In this document: positions 19,232 through 27,959 of the stretch, in pieces | Layout: every line of letters starts with the position of its first letter | Numbering within the stretch: the first letter of the stretch is position 1 | Assembly: GCF_004799405.1 (NCBI RefSeq) | Contig: NZ_SSMW01000050.1 | Coordinates: 1 to 43,774, forward strand | Source of the DNA: Bradyrhizobium sp. | GTDB lineage: Bacteria > Pseudomonadota > Alphaproteobacteria > Rhizobiales > Xanthobacteraceae | Direction: 5' to 3' | Length of the DNA: 43,774 nt | Notes under the pieces: generated by a model | What the model was told of the DNA's origin: nothing | The model's input: the letters and a program-made list of their open reading frames with translations, nothing else | The model's database searches: none | Program-made: the position numbers and the translations under genes

Positions 19232-19909
19232 TCATCCGGCGCGGGTCGCGATCCAGATAACTTGCCGCGCGCCGCCGCGTTTTCCGTTGGCACGCACCTT
19301 GAGCTCGTCGACGTCGAAGCCGGCGTCGCGGAGCCGTTTGGTGAACTTCAAATCCGGCCCCGACGACCAGACCGCCAGCACGCCGCGTGGCCGCAATGCG
19401 GCGTGGGCTGCACGTAGTCCTTTCAGGTCATACAATGCATTGTTGGCCTCACGCGCCAGCGCCTCCGGTCCGTTATCGACATCGAGCAGGATTGCGTCGA
19501 ACGTCGATCGGGAAGACCAAATCAGGTCCGCGACATCGGCCTCGCGAATACTGACGCGCGGATCGGTCAGGCTGTCGCCGAACAATTCGGCCATCGGACC
19601 TCGTGCCCATCCAAGCACGGCCGGCATCAGTTCAGCCACGACGACCCGCGCGCCATTTCCCAAGACCGCAAGTGCGGCGCGAAGCGTGAAGCCCATGCCC
19701 AGTCCGCCGATCAACAGATGCGGACATTCGAGCGCCTCCAATCTGCCGCAAGCGAGGGTGGCGAGGGCTTGTTCCGATCCGCTGGAACGGCTGTTCATCA
19801 GTTGATTGGGGCCCAGCATGATCGAGAATTCCGCGCCCCGGCGCATCAGGCGAAGTTCGCCGTCTCCGCCGGGCACCGGCGCCGAATCGATCTGGGACCA
19901 TGGGATCAT
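19232..19909 (-). CDS. Spermidine-synthase-like SAM-dependent enzyme
   Basis: 225-aa protein with the Rossmann core of spermidine synthases and related methyltransferases. It has a nucleotide-binding loop LLIGGLGMGFTLRAAL near residues 65-80, an acidic second strand (VVVAELMPAVLGWA), and a conserved LLDVDNGPEAL loop where aminopropyltransferases carry catalytic Asp residues. It is shorter than typical SpeE (about 280 aa) and lacks an obvious N-terminal beta-barrel domain, so true polyamine synthesis is uncertain. It converges with recQ. MTA is the by-product of spermidine synthesis, and an MTA-salvage operon lies 2 kb away; a link would be speculative. Confidence 0.8.
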   Translation of the reverse strand: MIPWSQIDSAPVPGGDGELRLMRRGAEFSIMLGPNQLMNSRSSGSEQALATLACGRLEALECPHLLIGGLGMGFTLRAALAVLGNGARVVVAELMPAVLGWARGPMAELFGDSLTDPRVSIREADVADLIWSSRSTFDAILLDVDNGPEALAREANNALYDLKGLRAAHAALRPRGVLAVWSSGPDLKFTKRLRDAGFDVDELKVRANGKRGGARQVIWIATRAG

Positions 19910-20032
19910 GGAATGCCTCTAACGTTAGCGCCGCCCTCTCAACCTATCACATTTATTTTCGGGACCGTGATTGGCGCCGGCAACCGCAAGGCACGATAAT
20001 GCGTTAGTCTCTCGTCTTTGAGGACGCGATCC

Positions 20033-20980
20033 ATGAGCACGAATCCATTGACGTCAGAAGCATCGCGCCGACAGGTGCTTCATGCCGCTCTCGGAATTGC
20101 AGCGGGATCGCTGGTAAATGGGACGCGGCCGGTTCGCGCCGAATCCGACCCGCCCGCGCTCACGGCGCGCGCGATCCCGCACACCGGAGAACGCATTCCC
20201 GTGATCGGACTCGGAACGGCCAATGAATTCCAGATCCAACAACAAGGCGAAAAGAAAGCCAACCTCAAAAAAGTCGTCGATGACCTTATCGCCCAGGGCG
20301 GCAAGCTGATCGATACGGCGTCGTCCTACGGTTCGGCAGAAAGCGTGCTGGGCGAGCTGCTTTCCGACCAGGACCGCGCAAAAGTGTTTCTCGCCACCAA
20401 GCTCGAAAACGGCGACGCAAAAGCGGGCTCAGTCGAGTTCAAGCGTTCGCTCGAGCGCCTGCGCTATAAACAGGTCGATCTCCTGCAACTGCATAACGTG
20501 CAGGATCCCAGGCAGAGCCTGGCCGCCTTTCGCGACTGGAAATCGCAAGGTCTTTGCCGCTATATCGGCATCACCACCACGTTCAAACAGGATTTCGACG
20601 CAGCGGAGGCCATTCTGCGCACCGAAAAGCCGGACTTCTTCCAAGTCGATTATTCCCTGGGCGATCGCGAAGCAGAAAAGCGATTGCTTCCCGCCGCGGC
20701 GGAAGTTGGCGCTGCCGTGTTGACGGCGCTGCCCTTTGGGAGAAGTTCGGTATTCGCAGCCGTCCGTGGCAAGAGCGTGCCGGAATGGGCGCGGGAGTTC
20801 GATGCGACGACCTGGCCGCAGTTCTTTCTGAAATTCCTCCTCGGCCATCCAGCGGTGACCGCCGTTATTCCCGGCACCACCAATCCGGCCCATCTTGCGG
20901 ACAATATCAGCGCCGGCCGCGACCGTTTTCCCGATGCCGGACAACGCAAGGAAATGATTAAATTCTTTGACGCGCTCTGA
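20033..20980 (+). CDS. Aldo/keto reductase with Tat-type signal peptide
   Basis: 315-aa aldo/keto reductase (TIM barrel, NAD(P)H-linked carbonyl reduction) preceded by a twin-arginine-like leader (SRRQVLHAALGIAAGSL; Arg12-Arg13). The catalytic tetrad is intact: Asp94, Tyr99 (LIDTASSYG), Lys123 (LATKLEN) and His154 (LLQLHNVQ). The frame is open from TTG 20018, but ATG 20033 follows GAGGA by 8 nt and leaves the leader at the very N-terminus. An exported NAD(P)H enzyme is unusual; export of a cofactor-loaded folded protein by Tat would explain it. The substrate is unknown. It is followed by another Tat-leader oxidoreductase on the same strand. Confidence 0.87.
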   Translation: MSTNPLTSEASRRQVLHAALGIAAGSLVNGTRPVRAESDPPALTARAIPHTGERIPVIGLGTANEFQIQQQGEKKANLKKVVDDLIAQGGKLIDTASSYGSAESVLGELLSDQDRAKVFLATKLENGDAKAGSVEFKRSLERLRYKQVDLLQLHNVQDPRQSLAAFRDWKSQGLCRYIGITTTFKQDFDAAEAILRTEKPDFFQVDYSLGDREAEKRLLPAAAEVGAAVLTALPFGRSSVFAAVRGKSVPEWAREFDATTWPQFFLKFLLGHPAVTAVIPGTTNPAHLADNISAGRDRFPDAGQRKEMIKFFDAL

Positions 20981-21103
20981 CCGCCGCGAATTACGGGATC
21001 GTTATTTGGCGCAGGATCGGTCCCGTGCTTCGCTGGATTATTGAGGTATCCATCGCAATTTATCGCTTCTATTCGTGTTCACAAAAGCTTCAGGGAGAAA
21101 AAC

Positions 21104-21856
21104 ATGCCCCGTTCCGAACGCCCGCGTCCCAGCCGCCGAACCGTCCTGCGCGCCGGTTCGCTTGCTTCGCTGGCTTTTGCAACTTCGACCCTTGGCGGGC
21201 GCGCCGGCGGCCAGACTCCGGCCGCCCCCCTGAAGATCGGCGTCATCGGATCCGGCCATATCGGAGGCACGATAGGCTCGCTTTGGGTGAAGGCCGGCCA
21301 TCTCGTGATGTTCTCATCCCGTCATCCCGAGGAACTTGCGCCTCTGGTGCAAGGACTTGGCGACCTGGCCAAGGCCGGCACCGTCGCCGAGGCGATCGCG
21401 TTCGGTGACGTCATTTTCATCGCCGTGCCCTATGGCGCCTATCCGCAGATCGGAAAGGATTATGCAAGCCAGCTGTCCGGCAAGGTGATGCTTGACGCCG
21501 GCAATGCCGTCGCCCGGCGTGACGGCGACATCATCAATGAAGTGAATGAAGAGGGCATCGGCGTGACCTCGGCAAAGTACTTCCCCGGCGCGCACATCGT
21601 CCGTGCATTCAATACCATGAGCTACAGGATATTCGCCGCGGAGGCCAACCGGGCCGGCGACCGTATGGCGATCCCGATTGCCGGCGACGACAAGGATGCG
21701 CTGACGACCGCCTCGATGCTCGTGCACGACGCCGGTTTCGACCCCGTGGTGGTCGGGCCGCTCGCGCGGGCCAAGGACTTCGCGCAAGGCGGGCCCCTAT
21801 ACGGCCAGCAACTGACTGCCGAGGAATTTCGCAAGCGACTGGAAGCGATGAAGTGA
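21104..21856 (+). CDS. NADP-dependent oxidoreductase (F420-dependent NADP reductase-like) with Tat-type leader
   Basis: 250-aa protein with a twin-arginine leader (SRRTVLRAGSLASLAFA; Arg11-Arg12), then a Rossmann fold starting at LKIGVIGSGHIGGTIGSLW, typical of F420H2:NADP oxidoreductase / NADP-binding-11 proteins. Conserved segments include FSSRHPEEL, the NADP ribose and phosphate region, and FNTMSYRIFA. Proteins of this type often reduce flavins or ferric species rather than F420. The ATG at 21104 with AGGGAG 7 nt upstream is preferred over an open frame from 21041. It lies 13 bp before the membrane protein gene and probably shares a transcript with it. Confidence 0.82.
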   Translation: MPRSERPRPSRRTVLRAGSLASLAFATSTLGGRAGGQTPAAPLKIGVIGSGHIGGTIGSLWVKAGHLVMFSSRHPEELAPLVQGLGDLAKAGTVAEAIAFGDVIFIAVPYGAYPQIGKDYASQLSGKVMLDAGNAVARRDGDIINEVNEEGIGVTSAKYFPGAHIVRAFNTMSYRIFAAEANRAGDRMAIPIAGDDKDALTTASMLVHDAGFDPVVVGPLARAKDFAQGGPLYGQQLTAEEFRKRLEAMK

Positions 21857-21869
21857 AGGTATCGAATTG

Positions 21870-23207
21870 ATGGCTTTCGCCGACGCGCCGCCAAGTCCCG
21901 AGTCCATCTTCCACCGCCTGCTGAACAAGATGATCGACGTAAGGCCCAGCGAAGTGCCGGCGCTGGCCTGGTCGTGGCTTTATATCTTCTCGCTGCTGTC
22001 GTCCTATTACATCATGCGCCCGATTCGCGACCAGATGGGGGTCGCGGGTGGTGTCAATAACCTGCAGTGGCTGTTCACCGGCACGCTGGTCGGAATGCTG
22101 CTGTTGAACCTGCCGTTTTCCTACCTGGTCAAGACCTTCCCGCGCGAGAAATTCATTTCGATCTCGTATCGCTTCTTCAGCGCCAATATCCTGCTGTTCG
22201 CACTGGCGTTGTATGCGGCGACGCCGGAGCAAACGATCTGGATCGGACGCGTCTTCTTCAGCTGGACCTCGATTTTCAATTTGTTCGTCGTCTCGATCTT
22301 CTGGCAGATGATCGTCGATATCTTCACATCCGAGCAGGGCAAGCGGCTGTTCGGCTTCATTGCCGCAGGCGCCACGCTCGGGGCGATCTCGGGGTCGGCT
22401 TTCACGGTATCGACGATCGAACATATGGAGCCGTTCTACCTCATGGTCGGCGCGGCGCTGATGCTCGAGGTCGCCGTGTTCTGCGTTCGCCGCCTCTCCA
22501 GATTATCGGCGGCGTTGGCGTCGCGGCCGCAGCTCGACCTGCCGCAGCAGCCGATCGGCGGGACCCTGCTGGGCGGCATCCGCGATGCGCTGTCGTCCGG
22601 ATATCTGCTGAATGTCAGCCTGTTCCTCTTGCTCTACGCGGTGACCTCGACCTTCCTGTACTTTCAGCAAGCCGCCGTGGTGAGCCACAGTTTCGAAAAC
22701 CGGGCGGCGCAGACCGCGTTTTTCGCCAGCGTCGACCTTGGCGTGAACATTCTTACCCTGGCCGTGCAGCTATTCCTCACGGGGCGGATCCTCAAGCGAT
22801 TCGGCGTGGAAACGACGCTGTCGCTGCTGCCGCTGTTCAGCGTTTTCGGCTTCGCGATAGTCGCCGCTCTGCCGACGCTGTCTTCCGTGGTCGGATTCCA
22901 GTTGTTTCGGCGCGCCGGCAATTTTGCGATTGCGCGGCCGACGCGCGAGGTTCTGTTCACGGTGCTGCCGCGCGAGGATCGCTACAAGGCCAAGAGCTTT
23001 ATCGACACCGTGGTTTACCGGCTGGGCGATCAAATCGGCGCCTGGTCGTTCGCACTGCTTTCGACTTTTTTCAACCTCGGCCTGACGCAAGTGTCGATTG
23101 TCGCTACCGTCATTTCCGGGATTTGGCTGGTCAACAGTTTGTGGCTGGGCCGCAGGCAGGATTCGCTTGCGAAGCAACAGGACATCGAGCCGACGACACC
23201 CAGCTAA
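21870..23207 (+). CDS. ATP/ADP-translocase-like (NTP/NDP exchange or MFS-type) membrane protein
   Basis: 445-aa integral membrane protein with about 12 hydrophobic segments. The N-terminus IDVRPSEVPALAWSWLYIF...YYIMRPIRDQMGV matches the bacterial group annotated as NTP/NDP exchange transporters or as MFS proteins, related to Tlc ADP/ATP carriers. Free-living bacteria carrying these rarely use them for ATP import, and the true substrate is unknown. The start is taken as ATG 21870, just after a TTG alternative at 21867. Together with the two upstream Tat-leader oxidoreductases it may form one functional unit. Confidence 0.78.
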   Translation: MAFADAPPSPESIFHRLLNKMIDVRPSEVPALAWSWLYIFSLLSSYYIMRPIRDQMGVAGGVNNLQWLFTGTLVGMLLLNLPFSYLVKTFPREKFISISYRFFSANILLFALALYAATPEQTIWIGRVFFSWTSIFNLFVVSIFWQMIVDIFTSEQGKRLFGFIAAGATLGAISGSAFTVSTIEHMEPFYLMVGAALMLEVAVFCVRRLSRLSAALASRPQLDLPQQPIGGTLLGGIRDALSSGYLLNVSLFLLLYAVTSTFLYFQQAAVVSHSFENRAAQTAFFASVDLGVNILTLAVQLFLTGRILKRFGVETTLSLLPLFSVFGFAIVAALPTLSSVVGFQLFRRAGNFAIARPTREVLFTVLPREDRYKAKSFIDTVVYRLGDQIGAWSFALLSTFFNLGLTQVSIVATVISGIWLVNSLWLGRRQDSLAKQQDIEPTTPS

Positions 23208-23270
23208 AGGCTATCGCTCCGGTTTGGCTCGCGCAGATATGCAATTCGTTCGAATGAGCGTTACGGCAGT

Positions 23271-24341
23271 TCAGGCGAACAGGTGAACGATACCAAGGCT
23301 GATGAACAGCAACAGCAGGAGGGAGAGCGTTACGGCGGCGGTAACCTTGCCCCCGACCCGCCGGAGAACGCCGACATCGACGCCGAGGCCGAGGGCTGCC
23401 ATCGAAACGACGGTCAGCAAGGACGCCACTTTCAGCAATGGCGCAGCAGCGGAATTGGGCAAGATTTCAAACGAACGAAGGGCTGCCAGGACTAGAAACC
23501 CTATAATGAACCAGGGGACCAATTGAAACGGGTTGAAACGGCTGGACGTCACGGGCCTTGCAGCATCTTTGCGAAGCGCACTTCCAAAGAGCGAAAAGCA
23601 GACCACGATCGGCCCAAGAGTCAGAACCCGCACCAGTTTTACCAGGGTCCCGATCTGGGTACTGATGAGACCGACCGGCACCGTCGCGGCGAGAACCTGC
23701 GGCACCGCATAAACGGTCAGACCGGCGAGAATGCCGTATTGGCTCGGCGACAGCTTCAGCAACGGAACCAGGAGCGGCAGGCCGAGCACCACCACCACGC
23801 CGAGGACGGCCGTGAACGATATCGAGGATACGATGTCGTCGCCGTCAGCCCCTATCACCGGCGCGATCGCCGCAATCGCCGAATTGCCGCAAACCGAATT
23901 ACCGCAGGCAACCAGAATGGACAACCGCACCGGCAGCCCAAGCAACCTGCTGATGCCATAGCTGGCCGCCAGAATAACGGCGACCGTCCCGACGATCGCG
24001 GCAATCAGCGAGAGACCTGAAGCGGCGATTGCCGAGTAACTGATGGTGGCGCCGAGCAGCACCACGGCGGTTTCAAGCATTTGTTTGGCGCTAAAGGCGA
24101 TACCGGCGCGCCAGCGCGCATTCGGCTCCCACGCGCTCCGGATCGCCATCCCGAGCAGGATCGCGATGACCAGGGCTTCCAGATAGGGATGGCTGAAAAC
24201 GCGCTCTTCCAGGTACTGAACTGCCAGCGAAACCAGCGTGATGACGACGCTTAGTCCAATGCCGGGCATCAGGCCACCGATGCGGGCAATGACGGCGCGC
24301 CAGCCCTTGTTGGTTGCGGCAGGCTTCTTTGGGGCGGACAT
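23271..24341 (-). CDS. UPF0324/YeiH-family putative sulfite or sulfate exporter
   Basis: 356-aa inner-membrane protein with about ten transmembrane segments. The family signature ACGNSVCGNSAIAAIAPVI is present mid-protein, and the C-terminal GLGVDVGVLRRVGGK also fits the YeiH family. Members are annotated as putative sulfate exporters and, as I recall, sit in sulfonate-degradation clusters (TauZ in Paracoccus). Here it is the last gene behind the transporter, dehydrogenase and ligase genes, 146 bp after the ligase alpha subunit. The natural inference is that it disposes of the sulfite released by Xsc, or of sulfate made from it. No sulfite dehydrogenase is in the window. The ATG has AGGA about 7 nt upstream. 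Confidence 0.85.
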   Translation of the reverse strand: MSAPKKPAATNKGWRAVIARIGGLMPGIGLSVVITLVSLAVQYLEERVFSHPYLEALVIAILLGMAIRSAWEPNARWRAGIAFSAKQMLETAVVLLGATISYSAIAASGLSLIAAIVGTVAVILAASYGISRLLGLPVRLSILVACGNSVCGNSAIAAIAPVIGADGDDIVSSISFTAVLGVVVVLGLPLLVPLLKLSPSQYGILAGLTVYAVPQVLAATVPVGLISTQIGTLVKLVRVLTLGPIVVCFSLFGSALRKDAARPVTSSRFNPFQLVPWFIIGFLVLAALRSFEILPNSAAAPLLKVASLLTVVSMAALGLGVDVGVLRRVGGKVTAAVTLSLLLLLFISLGIVHLFA

Positions 24342-24487
24342 AACAAATTCCTACGCGGACAGAAGACTATGCGCTAAAAGCCGCCCTTGAGGGAATAGGC
24401 CCATCTTGCAGGACAGTTCTGCGATTCATTATCGGCCTCTCCTGGTGATGCACCAATTCTTCCTGGATTTATTAGCGGCGACAAAGA

Positions 24488-25360
24488 TTAAGCCACTCGG
24501 GCCTGCGATAGAAACGTGGCGATCTCAGCCGGCGTGTCCGCAACTCTGACGCCGGCATTTTCCAGCGCCGCCCGCTTCGAAGCGTAACCACCGCGACCGC
24601 CGGTCACGATCGCGCCTGCGTGACCCATCTTCTTGTCCGGTGGGGATGAACGCCCGGCGATGAATGAAACAACGGATTTCTTCATGCCGCGGGCATATTC
24701 CGCGGCCTCTTCTTCCATCGCGCCGCCGATTTCGCCGACCAGAACGACGGCACTTGTCCGCTCATCACGATCGAGTGCCTCAAGCGCGTCCCGCGTGGTC
24801 GTTCCGATGATCGGATCGCCGCCGATGCCTATGAACGCGGATTGCCCAAGACCCGCGCGTGTGAGATTGAGGCACATCAGGGTGCCCAGACTGCCGCTGC
24901 GCGAAATCACTCCAATATTGCCGGGCATGAAGATATTTGGATTGTGGCCCGGCATGATCCCGACGAATCCATCGCCGGGCGTCACGATACCTGCGGTGTT
25001 GGGGCCGACGATCCTGCTCTTCGACCCCCTGGCGTGTGCAAAAATCTCCAGTACGTCGTGGCTCGGAATATGCTCGGTCAGTACGACGATCGTGCCTATG
25101 CCGGCGTCGATGGCGTCGATGATGGCCTCCTTCGCCATGGTCGGTGGAATGAAGATCACCGAGATATCGCAAGGCGTCTGCCTGGTGGCCTCGACGGCAG
25201 AACGAAAAATCGGCACGCCGTTATGAGCCTCCCCGGCCCGCTTGGGATTGACGCCGGCAACGACATCGGTGCCGAGCTCCATCATCCTGGCTGCCCAGAA
25301 CGAACCCTGCTTGCCGGTGATCCCCTGAACGAGAACTTTTTGACCACGTCGATAAATCAT
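24488..25360 (-). CDS. SucD-like ADP-forming acyl-CoA ligase alpha subunit (candidate sulfoacetate--CoA ligase)
   Basis: 290-aa homologue of succinyl-CoA synthetase alpha. It shows the CoA-binding start GITGKQGSFWAARMMELGT, AGVNPKRAGEAHNGVPIF, the GPNTAGIVTPGDGFVGIMPGH phosphate region, SRSGSLGTL and the phosphohistidine His247 in MGHAGAIV. It differs from housekeeping SucD in key stretches (GSLGTLM in place of the usual GTLTYE), which suggests another acid substrate. It overlaps the beta-subunit gene by 4 nt and lies in the operon MFS transporter-SauS-like dehydrogenase-beta-alpha-exporter. Making sulfoacetyl-CoA for the acylating dehydrogenase is the inferred job. It would replace the AMP-forming SauT of Cupriavidus at the cost of one ATP bond instead of two. 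Confidence 0.87.
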   Translation of the reverse strand: MIYRRGQKVLVQGITGKQGSFWAARMMELGTDVVAGVNPKRAGEAHNGVPIFRSAVEATRQTPCDISVIFIPPTMAKEAIIDAIDAGIGTIVVLTEHIPSHDVLEIFAHARGSKSRIVGPNTAGIVTPGDGFVGIMPGHNPNIFMPGNIGVISRSGSLGTLMCLNLTRAGLGQSAFIGIGGDPIIGTTTRDALEALDRDERTSAVVLVGEIGGAMEEEAAEYARGMKKSVVSFIAGRSSPPDKKMGHAGAIVTGGRGGYASKRAALENAGVRVADTPAEIATFLSQARVA

Positions 25361-26484
25361 TTTGCTGCCTCGACGGCCGCCTTAACGGCGTCTTCCATGA
25401 AATCGTAGGGCTCGATGCCGAGCCGTTCGCGGACGAGTTTCACCGCCTCGTCTTCGCCGGTACCGTGAATGGAAAAGAACGCCGGGATTTTCGGTTTCAG
25501 GCTCTCCCACGCCATGACCACGCCCTCGGCCATGACATCGGTTCGCGCGAATGCGCCGCAGAAATTGACCACCAGGCTTTTGACGCCTGGATTCGACAGC
25601 ACCAGATCCAGCGCCACCTCGGCCTTGGTATAGGCCTCTCCGCCGATCTCGAGGAAGTTGGCCGGCTTTCCGCCGAAATGATTGATGACATCCATCGTCG
25701 TCATGGTCAGGCCGGCCCCATTGGCCAGAACGCCGACATTTCCGTCGAGCTGGATAAATCGCAGCCCATGCGCCGCGCCGCGTTGTTCCAAATCGGTCAT
25801 CTTGGGAGGTGACGCCACCTTGGCCAGTTCGGGCTGCCGGAATGTCGAGGCATCGTCCAGGACGAACTTGCAATCGAGCGCGACGACCTTGCCGCCACGC
25901 AGAATTGCAAGCGGATTGATCTCGACCAGTTCGGCGTCGTTCTCGCAAAAGGCCCGATAGAGCCTGACAAGCACATCTCCGAGCGCGTCGGTGGCAGGAC
26001 CGAGATCCAACCCGCTGAGGAGCGCGGCCGCGTCCGACGTATCGAAGCCGTGTTTGACGTCGACGACATGCCGCCTGATCGCGTCAGGTTTCTGTTCGGC
26101 AACCTCCTCGATGTCCATTCCGCCTTCCGTCGAGAACAGAACGAGCGGGCTGCGGCTGCTCACATCGATCAGGACGGCGGCATATAATTCGCGTTCGATC
26201 GGGCAGCGCTCCTCGACCAGAACGCGCTCGACCCGGCTGCCGCCGATGGTCATGCCGAGTATGGCGTGCGCGGCCGCCGCACCTTGCTCCGCATTGTCCG
26301 CCATCTTGATGCCACCGGACTTGCCGCGTTTGCCGGTCGGCACCTGGGCTTTGATAACCGACGGTCCGATCTTTGCCACCGCGTCAGATGCTTGTTCCGC
26401 GCTCCTGCAGACAACGCCACGGGGCGTGGGGACTCCTGCCGGCACAAGAACGCTTTGCTTGGCGGCGTATTCCTCGAGATTCAT
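25357..26484 (-). CDS. SucC-like ADP-forming acyl-CoA ligase beta subunit (candidate sulfoacetate--CoA ligase)
   Basis: 375-aa ATP-grasp protein resembling succinyl-CoA synthetase beta. It has the N-terminal MNLEEYAAKQ, the ATP-grasp lysine region VIKAQVPTGKRGKSGGIK, ELVEINPLAI, GLTMTTMDVINHFGGKPANFLEIGG, and a C-terminal segment that normally contacts the alpha subunit. ATG 26484 is chosen because it gives the canonical N-terminus; the frame is open 14 codons further. It starts 10 bp after the acylating dehydrogenase stop and ends overlapping the alpha gene by ATGA, so the two subunits should be made together. The TCA-cycle paralogue would be expected next to mdh/sucAB; none is here, supporting a catabolic role. 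Confidence 0.87.
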   Translation of the reverse strand: MNLEEYAAKQSVLVPAGVPTPRGVVCRSAEQASDAVAKIGPSVIKAQVPTGKRGKSGGIKMADNAEQGAAAAHAILGMTIGGSRVERVLVEERCPIERELYAAVLIDVSSRSPLVLFSTEGGMDIEEVAEQKPDAIRRHVVDVKHGFDTSDAAALLSGLDLGPATDALGDVLVRLYRAFCENDAELVEINPLAILRGGKVVALDCKFVLDDASTFRQPELAKVASPPKMTDLEQRGAAHGLRFIQLDGNVGVLANGAGLTMTTMDVINHFGGKPANFLEIGGEAYTKAEVALDLVLSNPGVKSLVVNFCGAFARTDVMAEGVVMAWESLKPKIPAFFSIHGTGEDEAVKLVRERLGIEPYDFMEDAVKAAVEAAK

Positions 26485-26494
26485 CGTGGCAGTC

Positions 26495-27922
26495 CTATTT
26501 TCCGTACCGGGCCCAATGCGGACCAAAGAGCTCTTCTTCCGAAGGCTTGTCTTCGGGGATTGGGGTCACGAGATGGGTGATATTGAGAAAGTGCTTATAG
26601 TTCAGATTTTCCGAGATGCTGTTTTTTTGCCATGAACCGCATCCCATCGTCAGCGTGAATTCAAGCCCGCTGTCGAAGCCGCCGCCATTGCCGAATGTAT
26701 GGGCGAAATTCACCAGCACGCGGACAACCGGCAGGTCTTCGGCGAGTTCGCGGGCCCGGGCCATGTTGGTGGTGTGCAGGCCCAAGGAATGACCGCGCCC
26801 CTGAAAGTCCAGGATCTTGCGCACGGTTTCCTTCGCGGCCTTGAAATCGGGTGCCCGGTAGACGGTGAGCACCAGCGCAAGTTTCTCGCCTGAGAGTGGA
26901 AACGCCTTGCCGATCCCGGTCTCCTCCACCAGCAGGAACTTCGAGGCGGCAGCTTCCGGCGGCAGTTCGAAGCCTTCCGCCAGAACCGGCATGTCGCGGG
27001 CGATCAGATGACGGTTGAGCTTGCCGTTTTTCCATAGCTCGCTCTGGACCCGCGCCTTTTGCGCACCATCCACGAGATACCCGCCCGCCTTCTTCAAGGC
27101 ATCGATCGCAGCATCGTAAACCGAGGACACGATCACCACGGAATTCTCCGAGGAGCAGGACGTCGCATTGTCGAAAATCTTCGAGGCGCAGATCTTTTGT
27201 GCCGCGGATGCAAGATCGGCTGTCTCATCGATGATAACAGGGACATTTCCCGCACCGACGCCGATCGCCGGCGTGCCGCTGCTGTAGGCGCGGCGGACGT
27301 TGTCCTGCGATCCCGTGACGACCACAAGATCGACCGCCTCCATGATGGCCTGCGTGGTATCCTTGGTGACCGGTGAGGGAAGAATCTGGACCAGATCCCT
27401 GGGCAGGCCGATCTTGTCGAGAGCTTCACGCATATATTCAACCGTGAGCGCCGTCGTCCGGTAGCCGAGCGGCGAAGGCGCGATGACCACCGCGTTGCGG
27501 CCCTTGATGGCCATCATCGCCTTGTTCACCGGGGTAGCGCCGGGATTGGTCGATGGCGTAATGGCTCCGACGACGCCCATCGGCTTTGCGAACTTCACGA
27601 TACCGCGCTTGTCATCGCGTTCGATCTCTCCGACGGATTTGACGCGGAGAAGATCCCGAAGCGTGCCGAATGTCTTGCGCTGCTTCTTGATGATTTTGTC
27701 CGGAACGTTGCCCAGCCCGGTGTCCTCTACCGCGAGTTCCGCGAGTTCGCGGGCGTGCTCCGGCTGATAGAGCGACCAGGCAATCGCCCGCACGGCTTCG
27801 TCGACGCGCGCCTGATCGGCGTTCGCGAATGTTTCCTGCGCGATCCGCGCGCGGCGCACCAGATCCTGTGCAATGGCGTCCGCGCTCGAAATTCGATCGT
27901 TCAGTTCAGCTACTGCGCTCAT
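26495..27922 (-). CDS. sauS: CoA-acylating aldehyde dehydrogenase, sulfoacetaldehyde dehydrogenase (SauS-like)
   Basis: 475-aa dehydrogenase of the acylating (AdhE/EutE/SauS) branch, expected to reduce sulfoacetyl-CoA to sulfoacetaldehyde with NAD(P)H in the cytoplasm. The family pattern PMGVVGAITPSTNPGATPVNK is present, as are nucleotide-binding VVVTGSQDNVRRAYSSG and GVGAGNVPVIID, and the catalytic cysteine Cys256 in DNATSCSSENSVV. The C-terminal signature TFGNGGGFDSGLEFTLTMGCGSW is also typical. Substrate assignment rests on context: SauU-like transporter upstream, CoA ligase downstream, xsc nearby. A GGAG lies 6 nt before the ATG. Acetaldehyde or propanal are the alternative substrates. 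Confidence 0.87.
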   Translation of the reverse strand: MSAVAELNDRISSADAIAQDLVRRARIAQETFANADQARVDEAVRAIAWSLYQPEHARELAELAVEDTGLGNVPDKIIKKQRKTFGTLRDLLRVKSVGEIERDDKRGIVKFAKPMGVVGAITPSTNPGATPVNKAMMAIKGRNAVVIAPSPLGYRTTALTVEYMREALDKIGLPRDLVQILPSPVTKDTTQAIMEAVDLVVVTGSQDNVRRAYSSGTPAIGVGAGNVPVIIDETADLASAAQKICASKIFDNATSCSSENSVVIVSSVYDAAIDALKKAGGYLVDGAQKARVQSELWKNGKLNRHLIARDMPVLAEGFELPPEAAASKFLLVEETGIGKAFPLSGEKLALVLTVYRAPDFKAAKETVRKILDFQGRGHSLGLHTTNMARARELAEDLPVVRVLVNFAHTFGNGGGFDSGLEFTLTMGCGSWQKNSISENLNYKHFLNITHLVTPIPEDKPSEEELFGPHWARYGK

Positions 27923-27959
27923 ATTCAGCTCCGTTCGTCAAAGTCAGGCAATTGCAGGA

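Noticed and set aside
23244..23255. Small inverted repeat ATTCG-TT-CGAAT between convergent genes
   Set aside because: Five-bp stem with a two-nt loop and no T-run; too weak to call a terminator.
22067..23257. 396-codon plus-strand frame over the translocase-like gene
   Set aside because: Shifted frame with random composition; the 21870-23207 frame has regular transmembrane segments and a family N-terminus.
24488..26484. Reading the ligase pair as housekeeping succinyl-CoA synthetase (sucCD)
   Set aside because: Gene order is beta-alpha as in sucCD, but there is no mdh, sucA or sucB nearby, the pair sits in a transporter/acylating-dehydrogenase operon, and conserved SucD segments differ. 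Not fully excluded without phylogeny.
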